In this document: positions 12,662 through 34,600 of the stretch, piece after piece
How the letters are laid out: each line of letters opens with the position of its first letter
Position numbering within the stretch: the stretch's first letter is position 1
Source of the DNA: Gavia stellata
Lineage: Eukaryota > Chordata > Aves > Gaviiformes > Gaviidae
Direction of reading: 5' to 3'
Assembly (NCBI RefSeq): GCF_030936135.1
Contig: NC_082618.1
Span: 3,832,034 to 3,896,033 of the forward strand
Length of the DNA: 64,000 bases
Notes under the pieces: generated by a model
What the model saw: the letters and a program-made list of their open reading frames with translations, nothing else
Databases searched by the model: none
What the model was told of the DNA's origin: nothing
Program-made: the position numbers and the translations under genes

Positions 12662-14300
12662 ATTTAAAAGTCAACTGTCTTGACTAGAGGTGAGGTTTTA
12701 TGTGGGAATTTGTTCTTAAAAATCTTTTCCACATTGAAGATGTAAATAGGTCAATTATTGGTTTGGAATACAACCACACAAATGCATGTCTGTCTTAAAT
12801 TAAGTATTAGTGTTAGACAAATGGTTCTTATCTCAGAAGCAGATTAAGTGACAGGCAGAAGGAAGGAAAGAGTAGTTCTGTAAATTGCTGGGACTCTGAC
12901 ATTACAAAGGTAACTTCAGGGAGGAAATTCGCTACTAGCGGTGCTGCCGGTAGTGAAGCGGCCATGCTTCCAAACTCCTCTTGCAAGTACTCTGGTGTGC
13001 CGGCTGTTTTACTGGAAAGCTGTCAGCACCAGCATTAGGGGCCCAAGATTTTCTCATGCATTGGACATATCCACACTTCAGTGTTACAGATCCAGGTTTT
13101 GGTTTTAAACATTAATGATCTCTCTTCCTTTCACTCCAGCCTCCCGCTCCGCTCCCTCCTCCCAAACAACACTGGCAAGAAACATTTCAAGCGAAGAGAG
13201 ATGCAGAAACTAGAAATGCTTTTTACCCAAACTTCTACATGAAGAGAGTCTATAGCAGAAGGATTTCTAATCTGCCCGTTCTCAAGGTATTCTGAAAGCC
13301 GAGGTCTTAAAACTGTACACCACTGGGCAAAGAAATACAGGGGATAATGGCGATTACATACTGCATGGCAAAGTATACACTCCTTAAACAAAAATAAAAA
13401 GTCAATTTTATTTGTAGAAACTTTGTTTAAAAATTTACCAAACATGTAAAACCCCCAAAAAAAATGTAAGCAGAAAGAGCCAGTGAGCAGCTGTGCTCAA
13501 AGAGGCACACTTTTGCAGCACTAACCTTGAGCTCAGAGGTGTAGTATCATACCATTTTGAAGTCAATAGACAGCCACCAGCAAGAGCCTGCTGGCAGATG
13601 CTTTATCCATACCGATTCTACTACCTATTCACCAGGCTTCTTGTCAGCCAATTTTATTTGCATCTATTAAATGGATACTTCCTGGGAAGCTGTGTGAAAG
13701 GGCAGCTGTCCCCCTTAGTTTTATAAGGGGCTCTGCTGTATACAGTAACTCTATCACCAATTGTCATAAATGGTATTTCACTACTTGGTTAGAACTGTGA
13801 ATTTCTCTGTTCGACTCATCTGGACTCTCCAGTTTTCCTCTTCAGAGCCACAGCAATACAGAACAAGACATGCAGGTCAGAAGAGGAGCACTGAGGAAGT
13901 AAAAGGAAACAATACAGGGCAATAACTAAGTCTAACCTGTGCTTCTAAAGTAAAACAAACCCAGAAAGGAAGAAGTTGAAGCAGCACCTTTGTCCAGAGA
14001 CCTCCACACTCGTGGAAGCAGCTACACTGCCTTATCTACTGGCAACTGTGCTGCTTGGAAGGAAACAGAAGAGGGAAACTCAGCACAAAGCAGGCACTAG
14101 ATACAGCAAAGCCAAGAACGTACTAAAAACCACTTGTTAACAGCTGACATGCATTCACAAGCTCTGTGTTTTCGGTTTCAAAGAGGACAAATGCCAGATG
14201 GCAGGAATGGTAAACTGCAGGGTCGACATTCCAGCAGAGCTAGTCACTCTGTACTGTCTTGCTTTTTCTCCCGCCTCCCCATTCCCTCTCAACCCCAAAC

Positions 14301-24197
<9,897 letters not shown>

Positions 24198-24260
24198 CGC
24201 CACCTCAGCCTCCTCCCCGTGCGAGCGTGACAGGACCGCGCCCGCAGGACCCCGCGCCGC

Positions 24261-24268
24261 TTATATAC
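24261..24268 (-). promoter_or_regulatory. TATA box upstream of EIF4H
   Basis: The minus strand reads GTATATAAG inside otherwise GC-rich DNA, about 65 bp upstream of the EIF4H ATG. A start site about 30 bp downstream (near 24235) would give a short 5'UTR of about 40 nt. An inverted CCAAT (ATTGG on the plus strand) lies farther upstream at 24492-24496. Function is inferred. Confidence 0.55.
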
Positions 24269-25107
24269 GGCGGCGCCCGGGCCAGGGCTGCCCCTCGCGG
24301 TGCCTGTCTCCAGCTCCCCGCCCCGCCGGGGCTGTCCGAGCTACTGCCTGTCGGGAAGTCCCGGCGCCTGGGCGCTCCCCCGCCGCCGCCGCCACAGGCG
24401 CTCACCCGCCGCCACGGCCCAGCCCGGGCGCGGCTCTGCCTGCGCCGGGATAGTCTCCGGTACGGGCTGCGGCGGTCGGGGCTGGGCGTTTATTGGTGAC
24501 ACAAGGGTAGGCCTTTGGCTCAAGCGTGCTTTAGCTGCCCCGGTGTGTTAGTCGTCGGCCTCTCGTATGTCCCCGAATCATCTTGGGGTCACTGCCGATA
24601 AGGTGACGGGCAGACGGCTCACGGGGCGTCACTTATCCCCCGCACGCCTGCGGCTGGCGTGAGGTGAGGGTCTGGAAGGAAGGTGGCAAACGTGCACCAT
24701 TTCTGGAGAACGGGGCTGTGTTTTATTGTAAATAACGACAATGGGCTGCACCCGCAAGTTGACTGGTGTCCTTAAAAACACAGCCGTTGTGTGGGCTGAT
24801 GCTTCCTTTGCCTGGGCCGTTGTTTCAGGTTTTATAATAAAACCACACGCCACACAGACTCCCGTGCGACGACCAACGCGCCTTGTGCCCTCTGCCCCTC
24901 CCCGGCCGCACCACCGCCTTCTGCGAGAGGCTCCGCGCCCCGCTCACCCCGCAGGGTTCCAGCCCTCTTCCCCGCGCGGAGAGGATCCAAACCCCCCTCA
25001 GAACCTGCCAACCGGGGCACGGGGGAGCACAGGAAGCCCTCGGGGCAGCGGAGGGACGAACAAGGCCTGCGGGGTGCCGGGCTGTGAGACGGGGCGGGAA
25101 CGCGACA

Positions 25108-25393
25108 CTGAGGGGCGGCCCTGGGGGGAACGCGGGGCGCTGAGGGGCGGCCCTGAGGGGAGCGCGGGGCGCTGAGGGGCGGCCCTCAGGGGAGAGGCCC
25201 TGAGGGGAGCGCGGGGCGCTGAGGAGCGGCCCTGAGGGGCGGCCCTGAGGGGAGCGCGGGGCGCTGAGGGGCGGCCCTCAGGGGAGAGGCCCTGAGGGGA
25301 GCGCGGGGCGCTGAGGGGCGGCCCTGTGGGGAACGCGGGGCGCTGAGGAGCGGCCCTGAGGGGAGCGCGGGGCGCTGAGGGGCGGCCGCGGCG
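25108..25393. repeat. G-rich minisatellite in the shared promoter
   Basis: A tandem array starting at CTGAGGGGCGGCCCTG. Units begin at 25108, 25140, 25172, 25219, 25264, 25311 and 25343, with lengths 32, 32, 47, about 45, 47, 32 and 32, then a partial copy. The longer units equal a 32-bp unit plus about 15 bp of internal duplication. Each unit carries several GGGG tracts on the plus strand, giving G-quadruplex potential. The array ends about 125 bp before the MYBBP1A start codon. Copy number probably varies between individuals. Confidence 0.9.
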
Positions 25394-25503
25394 CTGAGGG
25401 CAGCGGGAGGCCTCGGCGCGGCTCGGCTGGGCTGGCAGGGCCGGCCCCGCTCGGGCCCCGCTGCCCCGGAAGAGGCGGGGCGCGCGGAGCACGGCGACGG
25501 CCC

Positions 25504-25509
25504 CACGTG
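25504..25509. promoter_or_regulatory. CACGTG E-box upstream of the MYBBP1A start codon
   Basis: A palindromic canonical E-box 10 bp before the MYBBP1A ATG. MYC/MAX and USF bind this sequence, and ribosome-biogenesis genes are typical MYC targets. Occupancy is inferred. Confidence 0.5.
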
Positions 25510-25519
25510 CGGCGGTGGC

Positions 25520-25687
25520 ATGGCGGAGCTGGAGGCCCGGGGCGGCGGCGTGGCCGCCGACCCCCGCGGGGTGCTGCGGCAGGGCCGCGCCTTCCTCGAC
25601 TTCTTCTGGGACATCGCCAAGCCGGAGCAGGAGGTGCGGCTGGCGGCCACCGAGAACCTCCTGCGGCACCTGCGGGAGGGCAGGAAG
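25520..25687 (+). CDS. MYBBP1A: MYBBP1A coding exon 1
   Basis: Residues 1-56, including GRAFLDFFWDIAKPEQEVRL. The donor is AAG|GTGAGG, phase 0. It lies in the CpG island. A 218-bp GC-rich intron follows. Confidence 0.95.
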
Positions 25688-28600
25688 GTGAGGCGGAGGC
25701 GGGGGCCGGGGCCGCGCCGGGCTGGCCGGAGGGGCTGCGGGTGCGGGCGGGCACCGGGCCGGCACGGCTTTTCGCTCACGCTTGGAAACGTGCCTGCTCG
25801 GGCCGAGGCACTGCGGGCTGCCGGCCGGGCGTGCCGCGGGGGGCCCGGCAGCCCCGCTGGGTTCCGAGGAGCGAGGGCACCGCCGGAGCTGGGTCTCTCT
25901 TTCAGGACGACGAGCTGAAGTACAGCCTCAAGCGTCTGGTGGAAGGACTGGGAGCCACCCGCGAGGCCGCCCGCCCAGGCTTCAGCTTGGCCCTGGCGCA
26001 GGTCAGTATTTCCCAGAGCAGAGCAGAGCGCTCTGCGGCCCCTCGTCAACCCCAGTCGGTTCCTGGGGTCCCGCTTTGCAGTTTGTCAGGAGGCTGCAGG
26101 GCTCCCGTCGGGATGCAGATGGCAGGAAAGGCTCTTGCAGCAAGTGTGGAAAAACTGCAGTTTTAAAGGGTACTAGTTTGGTTTAGAAGCACTTATAAAG
26201 GTACGAGCTATACCAATATCACACTTACACTACAGAATTCTGTCCTGCTTCAAGAACCATCCTTAATTTGCAAACTTTGATTAGGTTTTCAAATATGCTG
26301 CATTTAGAACTATTACAACTTCTTAAGATTGACTTGCTCCTGGTGTTGGGCTGTTTATGTGGGAGATCTGAGAAGTCAACCCTTTAATATGTTCTTCAAA
26401 GTTTTTTTTTTTCTTCCTGCTCTTTGAGTCTGTAACATAGCTAAGAGTCCCAGCCATTGGGCCCATCAGTGGGATCTGATCTCATCTCACCTAACAAGTT
26501 GATAATGCAGAACAACCTTGCCCGTGCTGAAAAGTTTCGTTGCTTCTGTTACAGGGTCATGCAGTCGCAGCAAAATGTTCTCATTATTAATCTTGCTAAG
26601 TCGTGTACAGGGAAAAAAAAAGGGAGTATCAGCAGGCATATTTATGTCTATTCTAGTTCCTATTCTGACACGTCTTCTGCTGATCTAGTTGTCTCTATTC
26701 TGGCCTAATAATGCAGCACATCTGCTGCTATGCCGAACAACTGTTCACCTTTATTGAGTTCAGCCGAAAGAAGACTTCATAAAGTGGAAGAACTGCAAAC
26801 TGAGCTATTCCATCCATCTCCTCAGGTTTTACAGGCTTTTGAAGAAATCCCAATGTGCAGTGTCCTGGAACAGATAAAAGAAAAACACAATCTGGAAAAA
26901 GTGAAAAAGGTGAGTCAGCTCATAGCAGCGTTGGCCAACAGCTAACCGTTCCCTATTCTTTGAAGGCTTGGTTCCTGGATACTATAGTTTTGGTGTTCTT
27001 GCTAAGGCAAATGACTATAATGAAATAACAAATATTTGGGAAAACCAGAAGTTGATGACATTGTCATCTGGCCCTGTTTTAGCTGAGATTTGTCTGTGTG
27101 ACAGGAAGATAATCTAGGACGTTTCTTAAGCATAGTAAGGGGGTTGGTTTTCAGTGTGTTATCTTCATCTGGCAGGGTGTTCCAGGCTAGATCTTCCAGC
27201 CATCTTGTTCCACTGATCAGGTCTGTAGCTGACCATGACATCTAACCACGCAGTGAAGTAGATTTTTAACCCCAACCCCCCCCTTTTTTTTTTCCTTTTC
27301 AGAAACTTGTGAGAAATGCTGCTTTTGGGAACTTTTTTGGAGTTATGGCTCTGTTTCAATCTGGCCGGCTTGTTAAGGTAACATTACCATTGTTATGTTG
27401 TTTCTCAGTACTGGTTCTAGGGCTGTCTGAAGCGGAGAGAGGATCTAGAGAGAAAGGCTGGGTCATTGGCTAGTCAACGAGATGGGATCAAGTTCCATTC
27501 ATTTCTTTTGCATTATCCGTGGACTTTTTGTGCCTTTTAAATGTCAGTTCCTGACTAGAATGCAGGAACTGTGTCAGATAGTACAGGAGGTGCCTACCTC
27601 TCCTGGAAGGAAGGGATCTGTTGTCATATACAGCCAGGAAGCACCATTTTGGGAGAAGCTGAGTGACCTATCAGGAAGCAATTGTGTAGGTTTCTTATTA
27701 CAAGTAGGCATAAGGGTCTCAAGAGTGGATTATGACCTGAGCCTTCAGCTTAATCTTTGATATATGTCCCCTGTTTTTGACTTATCTTTCCTTTCTAGGA
27801 CCGGAAAGCTCTGCTGGAGAGCATCCAACTTCTCCAGCAGCTGGCACATCACCAAGCACACCTCAGAGATCTCCCTCGCAAAACTCTTATTGACATCATG
27901 TCTGAGGTATAGCCACAGCACGTGGTGGGTGGAAAGAGGGAGGACTTTGCTTCGGGGACTGCTTTTTCCTTAGTTAGTTCATAGTTGGAAGTTAAAGGGA
28001 GTGTGTGGAAGAGTGAGTTTGAACTGTGGGAGCTGTTTCCTATATTGTCTGTGGGCAGATGCTTTTATTCTGGGAAGGATGCTCTGGTTTAGCTTAGTCT
28101 GATTTAATCATGGACAAACCCATAGTCTGTTTTTTTCCCAGTTGTCTTGCTTGGGTGGTACGTTAGACCATCTGCTCTTTTGAACAGAAGTATGCTGAAA
28201 ACTCTGGACAGCAAACCTTCTTTTTTATGCACCAAGCCTGGGCGTAAGGTTAAATTTTGTGCTGTTGGGAGTGAAAGGATGTAGGGACATGGAGTAAAGG
28301 AACTCTGAGCATGTAGGAAAAGAAGAGAGTTTGTTTATTTCTTTCTTTTATGTGGATATTGTTTATAGATGTGAAGATTAACAAGTGTTAAATCAAAATG
28401 AAAAAATGTTTTGTATGGAAGTGTTCTGGGTCATTTAGTCTTGATGTTAAGTTTAAATGTATTTTGAATCCAATCTTTAAAAAATACAAATTAAAGCAGT
28501 TTTTGTGTGTTTCTTATTGTTGAAAATGTTCAATCCAGTTTTCTCTAAAACCATTGAACACAGTTATTTACCAGCAAATCTTATTGAAACAAGTAACTTT

Positions 28601-31600
28601 TTTTTGGGAAAGGTAATTAAAAGCTAATACAAGAGTGTTTCTTCCTCCTCGGGCTGCATGGCGGTACAGACAGGAGCAGTCACACAGCAAGCGAACAATT
28701 GCAGCTGGAGTCAATTGACAAGAATTGCTATCTGATGACAACATACTGTCCTACTCCACATGGTTAAGCACCTGGGGACTATATGGCAGTACTGGACACA
28801 TCCATTATTTATTTTTGGTTGTGTCACCATAATGACTATTTCTGAAGTTTCCGGAACACTACAAGCTTTTAGTAAAATGCCCTACGATGCAGATATTTTA
28901 ACATACTACACAGCAAATAAGTAAAATGCCCTCAGATATTTCACACATGCTCTCACCTTCATTCCTGTCTAGGTTCCTGAAACTGTGTTTGAGGAGGTCC
29001 TGTTTGGCATCTTGCAAAGCGACCTCGCTTCAGCCTTCACGTCGCCAGAGAATCTGCACCTTTTGCTTGTGGGCATACAGAAATTCCCTGGTGTTCTGAA
29101 ACCTAAAAATCTGAAGAAGCTGTTTGGCTCATCTACTGTTGTAAATGAGGAAAATATTCCCAGGTAAGTTCTTAAATAAAGAGTATTAAATGCAGCATTT
29201 TCGGTCTCTTGACTAGCAAAGAGAGAAATGTGGCTTTCATTCTGATACCTGCCTGTATTTGCCGCTACAGGTGCTGTTAAGGGTTAGGTGCTAACTGTTA
29301 TGCAGGTTCCTAAATTATAGGTCTGCCATTTCTCCCAAGAAGCACAGCCTGCAGTGCTCAGGAAATGTTTTGTGTCCTTCAGCAGGATGAATTTGGCCTT
29401 CAGCAATCCCCTTCCAGGCCAGATCTCTTGCATTATTTTCTTTCTTCTAGACTTGTAGAGCTTCTGCAAAGTGCTGCCAAGTCTGAGAAGAAAGACAAGA
29501 AATTGCCTAGTGTAGCATTTGATTTGCTACAAGTTTCACTGAAGGAAGATGCCTTTGAACTGTTCTGGAAAGAAGGTGTGGAGAATGGGCTGTTGAAGGA
29601 GAAATCGGGACCTGTGAGGTTTGTTTTAACACACGTTGTTCGTTGTTTTCCATATTACCCGTCTGTTTCTTGCCCCAGTCTTTCTGCTGCCCTGTGGTAG
29701 GGTGGAGCATATGGTTTCTCATGAACAATGTGAGAAGACTTGCTTTTGGTTATTTAGGTATTAATGAGAAACTTTATGGGGAGCCTAAATGCAGGAATTA
29801 GTAAGATTTCTCTTAAATTGTGACATATGACAAATTTGACGTTAAATTTAACTAGGACAGCACATAAAGGTGATGCACCTCATTGGGCATAAAGGTGTCT
29901 TAAATCTGTAGCTTGCTCCTACAAGACTTATCAGAGGAGCTGTACTGTCCCTTTCTCTCTAAGTGGTTGAGAGGGAGAGTCATTCGGCTTTGCATGGTTT
30001 AAGAAGGACAGCTCCTGTACAGACAAACCCTAGTTCTGAAATTTGTGTCTAATACTGCTGGACTTGTGCTTTGTGGGATGGACTGAATTAAAATGCCTGG
30101 ATATGTTTGGATTCTGACATGGTCCATGTTTTTAAGTAGGATATGGCTGTGACTGACATGATAACAGTAGCTATTTCAGCTCCCTTTCCAAGTCTAGTAC
30201 TAGATCTTTGTAGGATTATTTAAGTTGTCTCTTGAGACTCATGCTGTATAAAAATCCTGCAAAATCCAGAATACAAATCTGTGAGCATTTTGGGGGAGCA
30301 TAATTTAATTTGGACCATAGCAAGGCAGTCAGTGGCCAGGTTTAAATCTTTCTTAGCTCAAGAGTTTAAAAGTTGTAGAGGTGCACCTCCAAAAAATGTT
30401 CTTAACAGGAGTATTACAGTGAAAGGAAACCATTTTCCAAGCCTGAGCAGTTTAGGTCTTGTTTTACTTTTTGGGTAAGTCTGGAAATACCCTTTGTATG
30501 CTCAAAAGTGTTGCTTTTTTAGTCTGATTTCCTGCAGAAATGAGGCTAGTGCTGTCTAATAACTTTTGAGACCATTGGGCAATTCTGATCAAATTTGACA
30601 GCAAGTTGCTGTCAAAACTAAGTAAATTTGTGTAGTCAAAAACTAAGTAAGTTTTTATTAGGTGTGTGGAAATAAAATACCTGGGGAGAAGAGATCCAGA
30701 AAGTAGACTGGGGAAGAAACTGCTGGTGAGGACTTGTCTATTTCTAAACAGTGGAGGACCTGCTATGGAGAGAGGTTTTAGCAGCTATGCTAGTCAGAAG
30801 AATCCTATGACTATGCTAGTCAGTAGGATTTTTGAACACAGGATCCATGAATTTTTGACTTCTGCCTTCCTGCATGCTCCATGTAGCCTGCCCCACCACT
30901 TCTTCTCTTTCACTTGCGTGTGGCTTTACTGCTGTGCCTCTACCTAAGGGTATTTCCTTTGTTTCCACTCAGTTACATGTGCTACCGGTTGCTGGGTAGT
31001 GCTCTCCCCTTGTTGTCTCTGGATCAGCTAGAGATGGTTCTCAAAGGGAAGGTGATGCAGCAGTATGGAGAACACGTGGTAACGACTCAGGTAGGTCTTC
31101 TGAAAGTACTCATGCTCAGGGCTACAGACTCTGTCCTGACTGGAAGTCCTTTCCACCTCCCTTCCTAGTTTCACATCGTCTCGTATAGAAAAAGTTTATG
31201 TAATTTTAGACCTTGGACGCTTACTAAAAGCAAGGTTATTGTATGACCACTGGTTGCAGTGGGCTGAGTATAGACTGTGTTTAATTGTCATTACTTATTT
31301 GTGTATTTTTCATTCAGACTTATTTTAAGGGATTTGAAGTTGTTTCGCGCTGACCCACCTGCTTTCACTGATGTTGCTGAGAAAGCTCTAATGATGGGGG
31401 AATCAGAGGAAGGGCAGCCCTCAGCATATTGACAATGTCATATGTCATCCTTTAACAGTCCTTTTGATTTTGCGTGTCCAGAAGCTCCTTTTTGTCTGTC
31501 ATTGTGCTGGGTGTTGCATGAACATTTGAAGGCAAAGACAAAAAGGGACAACTCATGCTTTTTTTTTATGTTAATGCTTGTTTCCGTAAGCACATCTGAG

Positions 31601-34600
31601 GTTTAAGCACAAATTTTATTTGGGAATTGGATTTTGGAACTCCTTCCTCCTATCTTCCTCTGAAAATAATGCTTACCATGGTGCCTCCCTATATGGACCA
31701 ACTTTCTCTAGAGTTTAGCCACTGGCTTAGTTGTTTTCCTGTTTCTTGCTTTTTATGCTTGTTGCACAGCGAATTAGGCTGTGTTCCACGTGCATCAACA
31801 AATTTGTTAATTTAATTCCTGTCTGAAATGTACAAATCCACTGAAGGCAATGATTGACTAAATGGAAGGAGAAACCCCTAATATTGTTGATGATGCGGAA
31901 GTAGAAAAGGTCTTAGTTTGAATGTGGCGTTGTTGGTTTTGTGGGTTTGATTTGGTTTGGTTTGTTCCTTGACACAGGTTGGTTGTTTTGGAAAGCAAAT
32001 ATTGTTATCCTGTACTTTCTTACGGGATTCTGGTTGTTGTTGGAGATGGAACTAGACAAAGCTTTAGTCTGATATTTACTGACAGTTAACCTTCCTGAAT
32101 CCACTTTCTTTTTCATCAGGGGAGCAAATGTACTTGTTCTCCTTTTGTTGAGAGATGATTGATGAAACCCCTGTTGTGAGTTATTAGCCTGTTTACAGCA
32201 ATGTCTCCTGGAGTTTTACTCCCAGCTTTGATACTGATGCACAAGTATTGAGTTCTCCAACAGTGGAAGCAAGAGCTTGCTAAGTTGTGTTTTGTGTGAG
32301 ATTTCTTGCAGGGGTATTTATGTTATAACTGGATGGATTTGTAGTTAATTAGGAATTTATAGCCCCTTTATTTAAAAGAACAGTGTTCCCTAGACTTTCA
32401 TTACTGTTTCTGCTCCCACCAGGTCACTATATTGTTTGTGACGCTACACCAAACGAGTTGTTGTATTAGTTTACGAAAGTTGCATTGCACTTTTGGAAGA
32501 AGCCACAACTTGCCCTCTTCAAGGTTTCTCCAGTTATGCTCTTGGTTTTTTTCCAGAATGAATGAGTAGGATTGAATACTGTGGGCTATGAAAGAACATA
32601 AGGAAATGGGATGTGTGGTGAGATCGGACACGTCCTGGTGGTCTGCATGCTGCCGGACAGTGTTCCAAGGCCAGCAGCCTGCAAGCTGTATGCCTTGCAG
32701 ATCAGTGGCAGGACTGAGGATAGGACTTCGCACAAAACTGCAACACCTCAGAATATGCTTTTTAGTTTAAACATGTCAACTCCCCCTCCTTTCAGAATGC
32801 CTCAACACTTCTGAGACATCAGGGAGAGGAGGTGGGATTTGTTCTACCCACTGTAGGTCAGCAGGCTCCAGGGCTGCTAGATGAGAGTGGAATTGATGTG
32901 GGGGAGTTTCCAAATTGAGGGAAAGTCTAAGGCAGATGATGTGAGAAACACTCTGGACTTTCACCCCAAATAAGAGCTAATCAGCCTAGGAGCTTAGCTG
33001 CACTGGCCAGCCTGTGGTTCAGCTGCTGACTGTTTGGGGAGGTACAAATTAAAGGGTTGAAGTTGGTACATGACAGGATTTTGTGGTTGCTTACAGTGGT
33101 TGGTCCTGTGTGAGGAAGACCATGAGGTGAAATTGATGACCTGCTGTATGCCTTATGACAAATGTTCAGGCACGTGACTTTAATTTAGACATTCAGACTC
33201 AGTATGAGGTTCCTAACCTGCTTGTTTGACTGTGTTTTTCAGCTTCCAGACAGATTTAAGTTTGCTCCAGAGATGGAAGGATATATAGATGAGTTTCTGA
33301 ACAGCTGTGATGACCCGGAGAGGCAGCTGGCAGTGATGATCGGCTTCTCTACTCTCACCAATCAAGGCTATCCAGTGTTGTCCAGCTCTTCCAGGGTAGT
33401 CAGACACCTGCAGCCAGTGGCATTGCAAAAATACATTGACTGGCTCAAAGACATGTTCCTCAGGCCAGACTTTGACTGTTGTTTAGACTTCTCAAGTAAC
33501 CGGCAAAAACAGAACCAGGAAAATGTAAACATGTGAGTGTATAGGTGATGGACCTTCCTCTTTTCTTTCTGTTTTGTGGTTAGAGTAGCTGCCTGTGTGA
33601 AGTCTGGTTTGGAGAGCCAACGTTTGCTGGTTCCCTTGCCATGAGCTGACAGTTGTTGCCTGTTCTATTTCCTCTGTCCCAGAAGGTTTAGCCCCAGCAT
33701 CTGGCTCTTTTGCTGGAATAAAATTCAATTCTGCAAATAGGAGCAAACAAGGTGAGAACCAGCCAGCCCGACCAAAGCAGGCTGGATGACCAAAGAAGCC
33801 TTTTCTCTTGTTTTTCTAGCCCTGACAACTGCTTTAGCAAAAATGTCCATGGCTTCCTTTTTCACTACAGACTCTCAGGTTTTTGTAGGAATTGTGCATC
33901 CCTTTTATCTGACTATTAAACTGGCCTGAGTGCTCTCATCTCCTTGGCCCACAGCAAGGCACCCACTTCCATGTCTCAAGAGTAGCCTGTAAATACTTAC
34001 ATCCTTGATAGGCATTTGTAACAATTTCCAGCTAGGAAAACTTCCCAAAAGAAAGTTCTATCCTCCTTGGCACTGCTGCTCGCTGAAGACCTACAACTTG
34101 CTGCTGTGGGTACTGGGTTAGTTGCAGGGTCTTTTTCCAAAGAAGGTGTAAGCTGGTAAAACAGCATGTCTATGTGTTACTTGTCAGTAGAGTGAGGTCA
34201 CAGGTGCACTACTGGAATTCTTGAAGTGCTTTTTGGTCGTCTGCAGCACCTCAGGGGGATAAATAGACTGTATTTTGCATAGTAAAAAGCAAACTTGGGA
34301 AGATTATATCTCTTCTTATGTGCCTGTTGCTTTCTTACTACATAACTTTGCCATCTTTAGTGTAAAGCCTCCAAATAGCTGAAAGTCACCTCTTGCTGCA
34401 GAGGGTTGTGTGGTTTGTGTTTATTTTGGGATAGTGTTCAGACTATTGATTGTGTTCACTTTCTTATTGAAAGAGCACAACATAAGATTGCTCGATTAAG
34501 AAAATGGATCATCCACCGACTTGCTAACATCATTGAAAGTCCAGTGAAAAAAGAAGAGAGCCTTGTGTTGGACATTTCCAGGTGAGAGTGATTTAAAGAC

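Larger units (their letters stand above)
12520..14300 (-). other. EIF4H: EIF4H 3' untranslated region (extent inferred)
   Basis: Non-coding sequence downstream of the EIF4H stop. It contains a 104-codon chance ORF (13445-13131, minus) with no recognisable domain, and an A-rich tract on the transcript strand at about 12628-12660. The end is placed just past two AATAAA hexamers at 12581-12586 and 12541-12546. The length of about 1.8 kb is plausible for this gene. No transcript evidence is available. Confidence 0.55.

Noticed and set aside
13131-13445. 104-codon minus-strand ORF beyond the EIF4H stop
   Set aside because: It lies inside the inferred 3'UTR, has no domain, and EIF4H already has a complete conserved C-terminus.
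24998-26049. Long overlapping minus-strand ORFs (255, 287 and 158 codons) rich in Pro, Ala, Arg and Ser
   Set aside because: They are open in three overlapping frames through the GC-rich minisatellite and the antisense of MYBBP1A exons 1-2. This is typical of low-stop GC-rich repeats, with no domain or splice support.
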